A DNA stretch of 64,000 bases, from contig NZ_JOMF01000008.1 of the NCBI RefSeq assembly GCF_000711215.1, positions 91,559-155,558 of the forward strand, read 5' to 3'. The notes beneath the pieces were generated by a model, which saw only the letters and a list, made by a program, of their open reading frames with translations, searched no databases and was not told where the DNA came from. Origin of the DNA: Methanomicrobium mobile BP. GTDB lineage: Archaea > Halobacteriota > Methanomicrobia > Methanomicrobiales > Methanomicrobiaceae. Positions 44,479-53,285 of this stretch are shown here, in pieces (position 1 is the stretch's first letter; each line of letters starts with the position of its first letter). Position numbers and translations under genes: made by a program.

Positions 44479-45777
44479 TCAGTTTACCTCCTGTTCATAA
44501 GCAAATGCCGCATCGACGACACTCTCTTCGTCGAAGTGTCTGCCGATTATCTGAAGTCCCACCGGCATGCCGCCGACCTTGCCGCACGGCACCGAGATTG
44601 CGGGAACGCCAGCGAGGTTTGCCGGGACAGTAAGGATATCGGCAAGATACATCTCGAGCGGATTGGACGATTTTTCGCCGATCTTAAAGGCGGTGTTGGG
44701 CATTGTCGGACCCGCAATCAGGTCGGCTTCGTTGAGGACTCTGAGGAAATCGTTTCTTATGTTGGAACGCGCCACCTGTGCCTTTGCGTAGTATTTTCCG
44801 TAGTAACCAGCGCTTAAAGCGAATGTTCCGAGAAGGATTCTTCTCTGAACCTCTTCTCCGAATCTCTCTCCGCGGTAGTCGCGGTATTCGTCATGCCAGC
44901 TCCTCTTCATCTCGACCTTGGGTCCGAACCTTACGCCGTCGAATCTGGAGAGGTTCGAGGATGCCTCGCTCGTGCATGTGACGTAGTATGCCGCAAGTGC
45001 ATATTTCATGCTCGGAATCGAGCAGTCGATTATCTCAGCACCCATCTCTTCGAGCTTGGAGATTGCGCCGCGGACACAGTCGGCGACCTTATCGTCGACA
45101 CCTTCGCCGAAGTATTCCTTCGGAACCGCGATCTTCTTTCCCTTTATCTGAGCGCTCGGGGTGTGTACATACGGTCTGTTATAAGCTGTTGAATCGTATA
45201 TATCGGGTTTTGAGATTACTTCCATGAGTTTTGAGACGTCGGTCACGTTCTTTGCCATCGGACCTATCTGTTCGAGCGAGTTCGAGTATGCTATGAGCCC
45301 GAACCTTGAGACACGTCCGTATGTGGGCTTGAGACCGACTATGCCGCAGAATGCCGCAGGACACCTGATTGAGCCGCCGGTATCGCTGCCGAGAGCCATC
45401 GGAACCATGTCCGACGCAATCGCCGCGGCGCTTCCTCCCGATGAACCGCCCGGGACGCAGGTCCTGTCGCAGGGGTTTGTCGTCGGGAAATACGCGGAGT
45501 TCTCGGTCGTTGTTCCCATACCGAACTCGTCCATATTGGTCTTGCCGACTATGACCGCGCCCGCCTCCTTTATCATGGCGACGGCATGCGCATCATAAGG
45601 CGGGACATAGCCCTCGAGGATCTTCGAGCCGCATGTGGTCGGAATGCCCTTTGTCGAGATATTGTCCTTGACGGCTACGGGGATGCCGCTTAACACGCCG
45701 CCCTCTTTGTATTCCGCATCCCTGACGATGGTGATGAACGCATTGTTCCCGTCCTCTGCGTCAAACCTGTAGCGCAC
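44479..45777 (-). CDS. gatA: Asp/Glu-tRNA amidotransferase subunit A
   Basis: The amidase-signature subunit that frees ammonia from glutamine, 432 residues. The catalytic triad is visible: Lys in PVAVKDNIS, cis-Ser in GSDTGGSIRCPAA, and nucleophile Ser in the GGSSGGSAAAIA/DTGGSIR region. The start is GTG 45777 directly after the gatC stop. The ribosome site GGTGAT is embedded in the last gatC codons, so the two are coupled. Confidence 0.95.
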   Translation of the reverse strand: MRYRFDAEDGNNAFITIVRDAEYKEGGVLSGIPVAVKDNISTKGIPTTCGSKILEGYVPPYDAHAVAMIKEAGAVIVGKTNMDEFGMGTTTENSAYFPTTNPCDRTCVPGGSSGGSAAAIASDMVPMALGSDTGGSIRCPAAFCGIVGLKPTYGRVSRFGLIAYSNSLEQIGPMAKNVTDVSKLMEVISKPDIYDSTAYNRPYVHTPSAQIKGKKIAVPKEYFGEGVDDKVADCVRGAISKLEEMGAEIIDCSIPSMKYALAAYYVTCTSEASSNLSRFDGVRFGPKVEMKRSWHDEYRDYRGERFGEEVQRRILLGTFALSAGYYGKYYAKAQVARSNIRNDFLRVLNEADLIAGPTMPNTAFKIGEKSSNPLEMYLADILTVPANLAGVPAISVPCGKVGGMPVGLQIIGRHFDEESVVDAAFAYEQEVN

Positions 45778-46047
45778 TTACATCACCTTCGGCGACTTGA
45801 TATAGCCCTCTTCGGTCTCGCCGGAGTTTACGAGGGCTTCTTCCTGCGTGAGCGAGGGCATGACCTCATCCTCGCGCAATACATTATACAGGTCGTCCTT
45901 CGTCGTTTCGTCGGGTGCGACCTGATCGAGTATATCGAAATATTCCAGAATATCGTTGAACCGGCTCGTGAATCCCGCCAGTTTTTCCTTTTCGATTGTG
46001 ATATCAGCAAGTTTTGCTATTGATTCAACTTCTTCTTCAGAGACCAT
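45778..46047 (-). CDS. gatC: Asp/Glu-tRNA amidotransferase subunit C
   Basis: An 89-residue subunit stabilising GatA-GatB. Helical start VSEEEVESIAKLADITI, then FNDILEYFDILDQV and the typical LREDEVMPSL segment. It lies 13 bp after the AsnB-like gene and abuts gatA. Confidence 0.92.
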   Translation of the reverse strand: MVSEEEVESIAKLADITIEKEKLAGFTSRFNDILEYFDILDQVAPDETTKDDLYNVLREDEVMPSLTQEEALVNSGETEEGYIKSPKVM

Positions 46048-46060
46048 TCTTACAAGAACC

Positions 46061-47209
46061 TCAAATTAAGTAATCTATATACCGTTGTACCGATTTTTTA
46101 TAACCGTTTTCCCGTGCAAGTTTCTGTATTTCTTTCATGATGCCGCTACCGTACTGCATGGCTTTCTTGCCGTAAAATGCAAATTCATCATCCATATTAT
46201 GAGATGCAACCGCGCGCAGAGGATATTTGGCAATACCCCCGCGGACCATTTCGGACGGGTCGATTGCACGTGAAGCGCGCAGAACGCGGCTGTCGAGATA
46301 GGGGCAGGATATGTAGACGCCGTTATCCGCGGCAACACTCTGATCGCGTCTTATCTGCATGTAAAGTCCGTCAAAGTCCTTTTTCAGAGTATCTGCAACC
46401 GCTTCCGCGGATTCGCATTCGCGATACCGTGCGTAACCTCCGAAGAGCTCGTCGGCACCCTGCCCCGCAACGACTCTTCCGTAACCGTTCTCGCCTGCCC
46501 ATTTGGTTACAAAATACATTGTCGCGGCAATCGAGACCTCAACCGGCGTTTTTACGGGTATCACGGGAATGACTGCACGGAGTGCTTTTTTAACATCTTC
46601 ACGCGGTATTTCAATAAAGTTTGCGTCTTGAAGTCCTATACTTTCCGCCGCTTCGCGGGCATGCATGAGGTCATGCGAACCCGCAAGTCCGACGGTGACG
46701 CAGGGGCGATCCGCAAGTTTCGCAAGCAGTGCGGAGTCGACGCCGCCGGAGAACGCGACAACGCTGTCTTTCCTGCGCAGTGCAACCGCGGCGGTTATCG
46801 CCTCTTCAAGACTCAAATCTTCATCCGCATGCACGGGATTAATCGTGCCGAGTTCGGCAACTGCGCCGCAATCACCCGAATCGGACGAATATCCGACGAC
46901 ACGCGCCGGCGGGACGATATCGCTCTGCATGAGACCCATGAGATCACGCGCACGGATATCGCCGCAGTGAACAAGGAACTCGCCGCCGCATTCGCAGATC
47001 TTCGTGAGCGCTTCGCGGTTTCCTTTGCCGGCGGCGACGAAGAGCGCTTTTATCTCTTCATCGGAGAGAATGACGCCGTCATGCTCCATCCAGCCGCGAA
47101 TCGAGAAATCCGGGAAATCCGAGAGATCCGCCGGGGCAGAACCGTTGCGGGTTATACCGTTGCAGGTTATAACGTTGCAGGTGATTTCGTTGTGTGTGCC
47201 GTTTTGCAT
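46061..47209 (-). CDS. Asparagine-synthetase-like protein without the glutaminase nucleophile
   Basis: A 382-residue protein whose C-terminal two thirds (about 135-382) are an AsnB-type ATP-pyrophosphatase domain: SGGVDS (154-159), GLAGSHDLMHAREAAESIG and GQGADELFGGYARY. The N-terminal third keeps only scraps of a class II glutaminase (CGGEFLVHCGDIRARDLMG) and has no N-terminal Cys. It must therefore use free ammonia, borrow it, or act differently. The first 20 residues contain five-residue repeats (ITCNV, ITCNG, ITRNG) from a 15-bp DNA repeat; the true start may be further in, near Met41. Its place directly before gatCAB suggests a link with asparagine formation. Confidence 0.82.
   Translation of the reverse strand: MQNGTHNEITCNVITCNGITRNGSAPADLSDFPDFSIRGWMEHDGVILSDEEIKALFVAAGKGNREALTKICECGGEFLVHCGDIRARDLMGLMQSDIVPPARVVGYSSDSGDCGAVAELGTINPVHADEDLSLEEAITAAVALRRKDSVVAFSGGVDSALLAKLADRPCVTVGLAGSHDLMHAREAAESIGLQDANFIEIPREDVKKALRAVIPVIPVKTPVEVSIAATMYFVTKWAGENGYGRVVAGQGADELFGGYARYRECESAEAVADTLKKDFDGLYMQIRRDQSVAADNGVYISCPYLDSRVLRASRAIDPSEMVRGGIAKYPLRAVASHNMDDEFAFYGKKAMQYGSGIMKEIQKLARENGYKKSVQRYIDYLI
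47141..47185. repeat. 15-bp tandem repeat inside the AsnB-like gene
   Basis: Three 15-bp units, variants of ACCGTTGCAGGTTAT, encoding five-residue repeats on the minus strand. A looser repeat of about 9 bp lies beside it at 47106-47131. Confidence 0.8.
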
Positions 47210-47227
47210 CTTTAACCGGTCCGTATC

Positions 47228-47269
47228 TTGGAATTTGTTTTGGAATTTGTTTTGGAATTTGTTTTGGAG
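47228..47269. repeat. 12-bp tandem repeat between polB and the AsnB-like gene
   Basis: Three exact units of TTGGAATTTGTT plus half a fourth, filling most of the 86-bp gap between the polB stop and the next start. Confidence 0.9.
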
Positions 47270-47295
47270 ATATTGTTAGAAATTGTTTCGGGATC

Positions 47296-49824
47296 TTACA
47301 TTCCGAAATCGAAGAGTGTCGTTCTCGATGGATCGACGTCGTTCCAGGTCATGCCGATCGCCTCGATGATCCTCGATATGGGCTGTTTTATGCTCTTGTC
47401 AAGCATTGTCTCAAGGTCTATGACGAACTCGGGGGGCACCTGATCGGCATACTCGAAGTCGAGGACATCGGTCTGCGGGTATTTGCCGGTAACCGCCTTG
47501 ATATAGACGCGTTTGGGTTTACTGCCGCGCTTGAAATCCGTACCCAGATTGGCGTTGGAATACAGAGCGCCGCGGACATGGGCGTCCTGATTGCCGTAGG
47601 CGGTAAGTTCTTTTCCGAGACCGCCCGGGATTCCGATGTCCTCAAGGCTGTAGCCGCCTTTGCGGTATGTTTTGATTACGCCGGAGAGATACTCCTTCAG
47701 TTCCTTCTTTCCGCTGCCCTTCAGGATCATCTCGATTACGGTGTGCTGTACCTCTTTAGTAATGTGCGGAGAGTCGCTTCGTTTTATCTCAAAGCCGGTG
47801 ATGTCAATCTTCTCGACTTCCTGTCCCTCTTTCCAGACCAGAAGACCGCCGTAACGCTTCTTTTTGCCCGCCTGGAAGAAACGGCGGTAGATCTTCTCGA
47901 ACTTAATCGAGAAGTAGTGGGAATCGGCGCCGAGTGTCTCCTTCGCAAATCCCGAATAGGACTCGTTGAGAACTTTCTCTATTGCCCGCGCTTTGCTTAT
48001 CGTCTCCTCGAGAGTGAGTGTCGTGCCGTTCTCTGCAAGCTGAATCATACACGAATCGGTATCGCCGTAGATGACCGTGTATCCGAGTCCTTCGATGACA
48101 CGCTTTGTATGGTCTATGATTGCGCGCCCGACCGAGGTGACCGCCGAACCTATCTCGCGGTCATAGAGCCTGAACCTTGCATAGCCGCTCACGCCGTAGT
48201 AGGTGTTCATGATGACCTTGAGGACATTCTGCTGAATATCGTAGAGTCCATACTCGTAGGAGCCGTATTCGAAGGTGTTTCTCAGCGCCTTCTTCTCGTC
48301 CCTCTCTTTCAGAAGGTCGCTTATAATACTCCTCGTAAGTCCGTCGGGTTCTTTCCTGAAGCGGATGCCGTTTGGAGCGCGGAGTTCTCCGTCGCGGCTC
48401 TTTGTCTCCGGCGACGCGTTGATGGTCATCATGCACATCGGATAGAGGGATTTCAGGTCGAGCACAACGACGTTCTCCTTTACGCCCAGAGACGGATCGA
48501 AGACGGTTGCGCCCTCGAACTCTTCGGCATCGGCAAAACCTTTCGACGGGAGGACATATCTGCCGAATGCCTTCTTCAGAACGAAGATATCGATTATATT
48601 TGACGAATTCAGCGTTCTGTCAAGGGGGCAGCCGACATATCGGGCAATCTCACGGTAGAACTCGATGATATTGTTCTTTCTGTTGATGCCGACGCAGAGT
48701 TCCACGTCCTTGATATTGTATTCTATGAGTTTTGCGGGGCTGCCGTGCCATAGGTCGCAGATCGTGCCCGTATATCTGACCTTGCCTTCGCCGAGTTCGT
48801 CTTCGCCGACGGCATCGAGTCTGTATGATTCCTTTCTCGAGCCCTGAATCTTCTTGTATGCCGTGAGGAGATCGAAGACCGATCTGCCGCGTGCGGGATT
48901 TCTTGCGCCTGCGCCCGGAAGTCGCGAGAGGGAATCTTCGGGGATCTTGAGCATCTCCATGCGCTTTAAGATATAGGGGATATCGAAGTCGACGAAGTTC
49001 CAGCCCGAGAGAACATCGGGGTCTTTCCCGGCGACGTATTCCGAGAGTCCCAGAAGGAGAAGGTATTCGCTTTGGAATATGCGTATTGTGCATCTTCCCG
49101 ATGCGGCGCTGCCCGACTCCTCCAAAAACTTCTCGGTCTCACTTATCAGCGCGCTGCAATATTCCTCTTTTTTGGCGTCGGGATGCCAGTAAAAGACCGT
49201 GTAGTGGTCGTCAAAGGAGTCCCACGCCGTTATGCAGTTGATTCTTTCGCTTTCGGGGTTGGGGAAGCCGTTGCAGTCCTCGCACTCGATATCCATGAAG
49301 CAGATTCTTGCCGGCGCATTCACGGTGCAAGGCTCAATCTCGGAGAAATGCACGGGATTTTTTCCTTCGGGGACGCTGATGCCGCCCGTGATACCCGTGT
49401 CAATCATGAAGCGTGTCGCAAACGGAATATCGGCTTCAAAATGGTGATAATCTTCGCGAATCGTCTTTACGTCGCCGGGTTTCCGGGTGTAGATTCTTAC
49501 GAGGTCTTCGCCGCGGATTGATTTGTAACTGTTTTCCGTATCGGCTTCACAGTCGCCCGGGATGTCTCTCGAGTCGAGATCGCGGCGCAGGACATAGAAA
49601 TACGGTCGGAATCCCGTGACAACGATCTCGCTTGCCGCTTTCGATTCATCGCGCCCGAAGATATGAATTACCGTTCCTTCGGCAGTGTTTGAGTATTCGA
49701 CCTGATTTACGGCAATGCGGAGTCTGCCGTCGGAGACCGAGGGACTGCCGTTATTGCCGCTACCGCTCTCATCGGGAACCGCAACTCCCGAATCTCCGAA
49801 CGTCTCCAGACTGCTCTGTTTCAT
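47296..49824 (-). CDS. polB: Family B DNA polymerase
   Basis: An 842-residue replicative/repair polymerase. Proofreading exonuclease motifs are ICFMDIECED (Exo I), WNFVDFDIPYILKRM (Exo II) and YNIKDVELC (Exo III). Polymerase motifs are DLKSLYPMCM (A), KVIMNTYYGVSG (B) and YGDTDSCMI (C). The N-terminal MKQSSLETFGDSG includes a possible PCNA-type peptide at the start. ATG 49824 shares the sequence ATGA with the stop of the upstream mdh gene, which fixes the start; an in-frame start at 49887 lies inside mdh. Confidence 0.95.
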   Translation of the reverse strand: MKQSSLETFGDSGVAVPDESGSGNNGSPSVSDGRLRIAVNQVEYSNTAEGTVIHIFGRDESKAASEIVVTGFRPYFYVLRRDLDSRDIPGDCEADTENSYKSIRGEDLVRIYTRKPGDVKTIREDYHHFEADIPFATRFMIDTGITGGISVPEGKNPVHFSEIEPCTVNAPARICFMDIECEDCNGFPNPESERINCITAWDSFDDHYTVFYWHPDAKKEEYCSALISETEKFLEESGSAASGRCTIRIFQSEYLLLLGLSEYVAGKDPDVLSGWNFVDFDIPYILKRMEMLKIPEDSLSRLPGAGARNPARGRSVFDLLTAYKKIQGSRKESYRLDAVGEDELGEGKVRYTGTICDLWHGSPAKLIEYNIKDVELCVGINRKNNIIEFYREIARYVGCPLDRTLNSSNIIDIFVLKKAFGRYVLPSKGFADAEEFEGATVFDPSLGVKENVVVLDLKSLYPMCMMTINASPETKSRDGELRAPNGIRFRKEPDGLTRSIISDLLKERDEKKALRNTFEYGSYEYGLYDIQQNVLKVIMNTYYGVSGYARFRLYDREIGSAVTSVGRAIIDHTKRVIEGLGYTVIYGDTDSCMIQLAENGTTLTLEETISKARAIEKVLNESYSGFAKETLGADSHYFSIKFEKIYRRFFQAGKKKRYGGLLVWKEGQEVEKIDITGFEIKRSDSPHITKEVQHTVIEMILKGSGKKELKEYLSGVIKTYRKGGYSLEDIGIPGGLGKELTAYGNQDAHVRGALYSNANLGTDFKRGSKPKRVYIKAVTGKYPQTDVLDFEYADQVPPEFVIDLETMLDKSIKQPISRIIEAIGMTWNDVDPSRTTLFDFGM

Positions 49825-50708
49825 TCGGCCTTCCCGCACAGCTCCTTTAAATGCCGTGCAGCGTCCGCAAATTTCCCGCTCTCCCATTCATCCAGAGGGC
49901 GTTCGACAATCTCCTCAACGCCCGACCTGCCTATTCTTGCGGGCACGCATATCGAGAGGTCATGGAGTCCGTATTCGCCGTCGAGAACACAGGAGCATGG
50001 GATGACCTCTTTTCTGTCGCGGATTACCGCATCGATGAGATTCGAGATATGGTATGCCGGTCCGAAGACCGTTCCGCCCTTGCCTTGAATCACCGGCATG
50101 CTTGCGCCGCGCATCTGCGCCTGTATCTCGTCGCGCAAAGATGCGGGGAAGGCTTTGCCGTCGCCTCCGCCGATAATGCCGGAGAAGACCGGAACCTGAA
50201 ACTCGCCGTGCTCGCCCAGAATCCATGCGCCGTCATGGGGAAGCCCGCGTTCCTTAAGGAATATCTTCATGCGTGCAAGGTCGAGCTGACCGCCGAAACC
50301 CAGGCATCTGCCCCGCGGCAGCCCGGATTCCCTGAAGATGAAGTAGTTCAGCGCGTCCATGGGATTTGTGACCGTAATGACCGTGCCGTCAAATCCCGAG
50401 CTCTTTATCCGCGAACAGAACTCGCGGACAACGGGCAGGTTCACGTTGAGGAGATCGGCACGTGTCTTTATCTGCGGCGTCCGCGCAAAACCTGCGGCGA
50501 AGAGCAGGATATCCGAATCACCCATTCCGCTTAAATCCGTAGATATATTCACGTCGATTCCCGTATGTATCAGATCAAGATATTGTGCGTTGAGAAATTG
50601 GGGGACAACATCGGCAATGACTATTTCGTCGACCAATCCGCGTACCGCCGCAAGATAGGCGACTTCTCCGCCGATTTTACCCATTCCGTATATTGTGAGG
50701 CGGCTCAT
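49821..50708 (-). CDS. mdh: Malate/lactate dehydrogenase family protein
   Basis: A 295-residue NAD(P)-dependent oxidoreductase. The Rossmann start is LTIYGMGKIGGEVAYLAA, with the cofactor-selecting Asp in IVIADVV. The catalytic His is in LGEHGEFQVP and the Asp/Arg pair in FGGQLDLARM. Substrate-loop Arg residues are in ARTPQIKTRADLL. Malate dehydrogenase is likely for a methanogen's incomplete TCA pathway, but lactate or other 2-hydroxyacids cannot be excluded. It is the first gene of the long minus-strand run and overlaps polB by four bases. Confidence 0.88.
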   Translation of the reverse strand: MSRLTIYGMGKIGGEVAYLAAVRGLVDEIVIADVVPQFLNAQYLDLIHTGIDVNISTDLSGMGDSDILLFAAGFARTPQIKTRADLLNVNLPVVREFCSRIKSSGFDGTVITVTNPMDALNYFIFRESGLPRGRCLGFGGQLDLARMKIFLKERGLPHDGAWILGEHGEFQVPVFSGIIGGGDGKAFPASLRDEIQAQMRGASMPVIQGKGGTVFGPAYHISNLIDAVIRDRKEVIPCSCVLDGEYGLHDLSICVPARIGRSGVEEIVERPLDEWESGKFADAARHLKELCGKAE

Positions 50709-50740
50709 AATAGTATTGAGTTTGTCATGATATGAAATAT

Positions 50741-50834
50741 AATCGATACTATCGGAATCGATACTGTCGGAATCGGGACTTCGATATATCGGGACTGTCT
50801 ATATGTCGATACTGTCGATAATATCAACACTGTC
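50741..50834. repeat. 15-bp degenerate repeats in the mdh-pyrD divergent promoter region
   Basis: AATCGATACTATCGG (50741-50755) and AATCGATACTGTCGG (50756-50770) are followed by weaker copies (GGACTGTC, GTCGATACTGTCGATA, AACACTGTC) to 50834. Their position between two divergent start regions makes them candidate regulator sites, or simply slippage products. Confidence 0.7.
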
Positions 50835-50912
50835 TTATCCGTCGTTACAAGCAGTTAGATAAGACAAAAAATACAATAGATAAGTATCGATAAGTATCGC
50901 AGGGTGCCTTTC

Positions 50913-51842
50913 ATGGTCAGAATAGAAAAAACCGACAAAGTTACCGCAGGCGGCGTTGAACTGAGAAATCACATGATTCTTGCCGCAGGCATACTGGGAA
51001 CAACGGGGGCTTCGTTAAACCGCATCTTGAATCTCGGCGCGGGCGGAGTGATTACCAAATCAATCGGCCCCGAACCCAAGACGGGTCATCACGGACCTAC
51101 CGTATGCGTCCTCGACGGCGCCGTCATGAACGCCATGGGTCTTCCCAACCCCTCATCAAACTTCGTATCCGAACTTGACGCCATCGAAGATATCGGCTCA
51201 AAACCGGTTATTGCAAGTATATTCGGCGGAAACCCCGAGGATTTCTCAAAGGTAGCGTCATGGTTCGCGGGCAGGGTCCGCGGCTTTGAACTGAATGTCT
51301 CATGCCCGCATGCCGAAGGTTACGGGGCGCAGATAGGGTGCAATCCCGACCTTGTGTATGACTGCACGAAAGCGGCGGTAAAAGCCGCCGGCGGTCTCCC
51401 CGTATGGGTGAAGCTGACGCCGAACGTGACCGACATAACGGCATCGGCAAAATCCGCGGAGAGGGCGGGGGCTTCGGCGGTCGTCGCAATCAATACCGTA
51501 AAGGCGATGAGAATCTCGACCGAACTCAGAAGACCGATGCTCGGAAACGGCACAGGCGGTCTTTCCGGTCCCGCGGTCTTTCCGATTGCCGTCCGCTGTG
51601 TCTGGGACCTTTACGAAGCCGTAAAGATTCCGATTATCGGGTGCGGCGGGGTCATGACAGCCGATAACGTCGTCGAGATGATGATGGCGGGGGCATCCGC
51701 GGTTGAGATAGGAAGCGGTGTTCTGGGTCTCTCGGGAGTGAATATATTCAAAGATATTGCCGCGGAGCTCTACGCCGACGCGGGCGAAGGCAAGGATACC
51801 GTGAAAGCGGAGGATATTATAGGGTGCGCACATGAATACTGA
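50913..51842 (+). CDS. pyrD: Dihydroorotate dehydrogenase, class 1B catalytic subunit
   Basis: A 309-residue FMN enzyme of pyrimidine synthesis. Diagnostic segments: ILAAGILGTTGAS, AVMNAMGLPNPS, GFELNVSCPHAEGYG (catalytic Cys loop), VKLTPNVTDI, GGLSGPAVFPIAVRCV and GCGGVMTADNVVEMMMAGASAVEIGS. The start ATG 50913 has AGGGTG six bases upstream; a GTG at 50904 lies inside that ribosome site. It overlaps pyrK by 11 bases, its electron-transfer partner. Confidence 0.94.
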   Translation: MVRIEKTDKVTAGGVELRNHMILAAGILGTTGASLNRILNLGAGGVITKSIGPEPKTGHHGPTVCVLDGAVMNAMGLPNPSSNFVSELDAIEDIGSKPVIASIFGGNPEDFSKVASWFAGRVRGFELNVSCPHAEGYGAQIGCNPDLVYDCTKAAVKAAGGLPVWVKLTPNVTDITASAKSAERAGASAVVAINTVKAMRISTELRRPMLGNGTGGLSGPAVFPIAVRCVWDLYEAVKIPIIGCGGVMTADNVVEMMMAGASAVEIGSGVLGLSGVNIFKDIAAELYADAGEGKDTVKAEDIIGCAHEY

Positions 51843-52677
51843 AAGAAACGAGAAAAACGGCAGGAATAACGGCAGTCTGAAGGCGATTCCCTCCGAGATT
51901 GTAAGAATTACAAGGGTCATCGACGAGACGCCGTCCGTAAAGACCTTCGAATTCGATAAGGACTTTGAGTTTAAGGCGGGGCAGTTCTGCATGGTCTGGG
52001 TGCCGGGCGTAGACGAGATTCCGATGGGGCTTTCGGCGGCAAACGCGATTACGGTGCAGAAGGTCGGAGAAGCCACGGAGGCTCTCTTTAAGCTGAACGC
52101 CGGCGACAAAATCGGAATCAAAGCGCCGCTCGGCAACGGTTTTTCAATCGGAAACGGCGGTCGCGTGCTTGCGATTGCCGGCGGAGTCGGTGCCGCACCG
52201 CTTCGCCCTCTTGTTAGGAGCGGCAGGTGCACGACCTTCCTTCTCGGAAGCCGCACGGCATCGGAGATACTCTACGGGGACGAACTCGCGCAGGGAACGG
52301 ACCTGCGGATTGCGACCGATGACGGCACGAAAGGTCATCACGGTTTTGTTACCGATCTCATGAAGGAGGTCGACCTCCTCTCGTATAACAGCATCTGCGT
52401 CTGCGGTCCCGAGATAATGATGCGCGGCGTTTTGAGACTTCTTAAGGAGAAGTCCGAAGATACAAATACGGATCTTGTCAGCCGCGGTCAGTTCTCGCTT
52501 GTCAGATACATGAAATGCGGCGTGGGCATCTGCGGATCATGCTGTCTGGATCCCGAGGGACTCAGAGTCTGCAGGGACGGACCCGTATTCGCGGGCGACA
52601 TTGTTGAAAAGAGCAGAGAGTTCGGCACATACTCGAGGGACGCTTCGGGAAGCAGAACAATGCCAGGCGGACACTGA
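51832..52677 (+). CDS. pyrK: Dihydroorotate dehydrogenase electron-transfer subunit PyrK
   Basis: A 281-residue iron-sulfur flavoprotein passing electrons from dihydroorotate oxidation to NAD. An FAD-binding barrel (about 20-110) is followed by an NAD-binding domain (IAGGVGAAPLRPL) and the [2Fe-2S] site at Cys229, Cys234, Cys237 and Cys247 (MKCGVGICGSCCLD and later VCRDGPVF). It starts inside pyrD. The last 15 residues and the polar N-terminus are outside the core. Confidence 0.94.
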   Translation: MNTERNEKNGRNNGSLKAIPSEIVRITRVIDETPSVKTFEFDKDFEFKAGQFCMVWVPGVDEIPMGLSAANAITVQKVGEATEALFKLNAGDKIGIKAPLGNGFSIGNGGRVLAIAGGVGAAPLRPLVRSGRCTTFLLGSRTASEILYGDELAQGTDLRIATDDGTKGHHGFVTDLMKEVDLLSYNSICVCGPEIMMRGVLRLLKEKSEDTNTDLVSRGQFSLVRYMKCGVGICGSCCLDPEGLRVCRDGPVFAGDIVEKSREFGTYSRDASGSRTMPGGH

Positions 52678-52710
52678 ATTCTTTTTAAAAAGAGAATTCC
52701 TTTTTTTTTT
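52676..52710 (+). terminator. Hairpin with T-run after pyrK
   Basis: GAATTCTTTTT pairs with AAAAAGAGAATTC (two-base bulge), followed by ten T. Between convergent pyrK and rlmH. AATCGGTTTTAATC-like repeats follow to about 52770. Confidence 0.6.
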
Positions 52711-52787
52711 GTTTTATTGATTTCAATCGGTTTTAATCGTTTTAATTGGCTTTACCCGGTTTTAATCATAATCTAAAACGGCACGTA

Positions 52788-53270
52788 TCAGCGGTGATAT
52801 TTGCCGCCGGCATTGATTGAACAGGCGCGGTATATCTGTTCGACAAGAAGGAATTTTGCAATCTGATGCGTAAAGGTCATTTTTGAGAGGCAGAGCCGAT
52901 AATCCGCACGCTTTATCAGACTTTCGTGGACGCCCAGACTTCCGCCGATGACAAAGACCGTTCTTCTTCCGGTCAGTTCCTGCTCCTTCATCTTCGCGGC
53001 AAACGCCTCCGACGTCGGAGTTTCTCCTTTAAGGTCGAGGAGAACGACGTAGTCAGTCTCTTTTAAAAGTCCGAGGATTTTTGCGGCTTCGCGTTCCGTT
53101 ATCTTCTCGGCAGCGGACTGCGGGATATTGTCGGGAATGCTCTCATCGGGGACCTCGGTAAACTCAAGACTGACAAAAGAGTTGAGACGTTTTGCATACT
53201 CGGCTATGCCGTCGGCAAGATATTTCTCCTTGATTCTGCCGACCGAGATTATGCGCATCTGCTTGGCCAT
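52788..53270 (-). CDS. rlmH: RlmH-type 23S rRNA methyltransferase
   Basis: A 160-residue SPOUT protein. In bacteria RlmH methylates pseudouridine 1915 of 23S rRNA. MRIISVGRIKEKYLADGIAEYAKRL, FVIGGSLGVHESLI and LSKMTFTHQIAKFLLVEQIYRA with final GGKYHR match the family closely. Archaeal homologues occur in a minority of lineages, so the target is presumed by analogy. It ends the minus-strand run mobA-rlmH (15-bp gap). Confidence 0.92.
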   Translation of the reverse strand: MAKQMRIISVGRIKEKYLADGIAEYAKRLNSFVSLEFTEVPDESIPDNIPQSAAEKITEREAAKILGLLKETDYVVLLDLKGETPTSEAFAAKMKEQELTGRRTVFVIGGSLGVHESLIKRADYRLCLSKMTFTHQIAKFLLVEQIYRACSINAGGKYHR

Positions 53271-53285
53271 GATACCCCGCCGCGG

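Noticed and set aside
47228..47269. Tandem repeats considered as a CRISPR array
   Set aside because: Units are 8-15 bp with no spacers and no cas genes anywhere in the window.
47194..48603. A 469-codon plus-strand open frame opposite polB
   Set aside because: It is the antisense of the polB coding sequence, with polB motifs intact on the other strand; its start falls in the 12-bp tandem repeat. Shadow frame.
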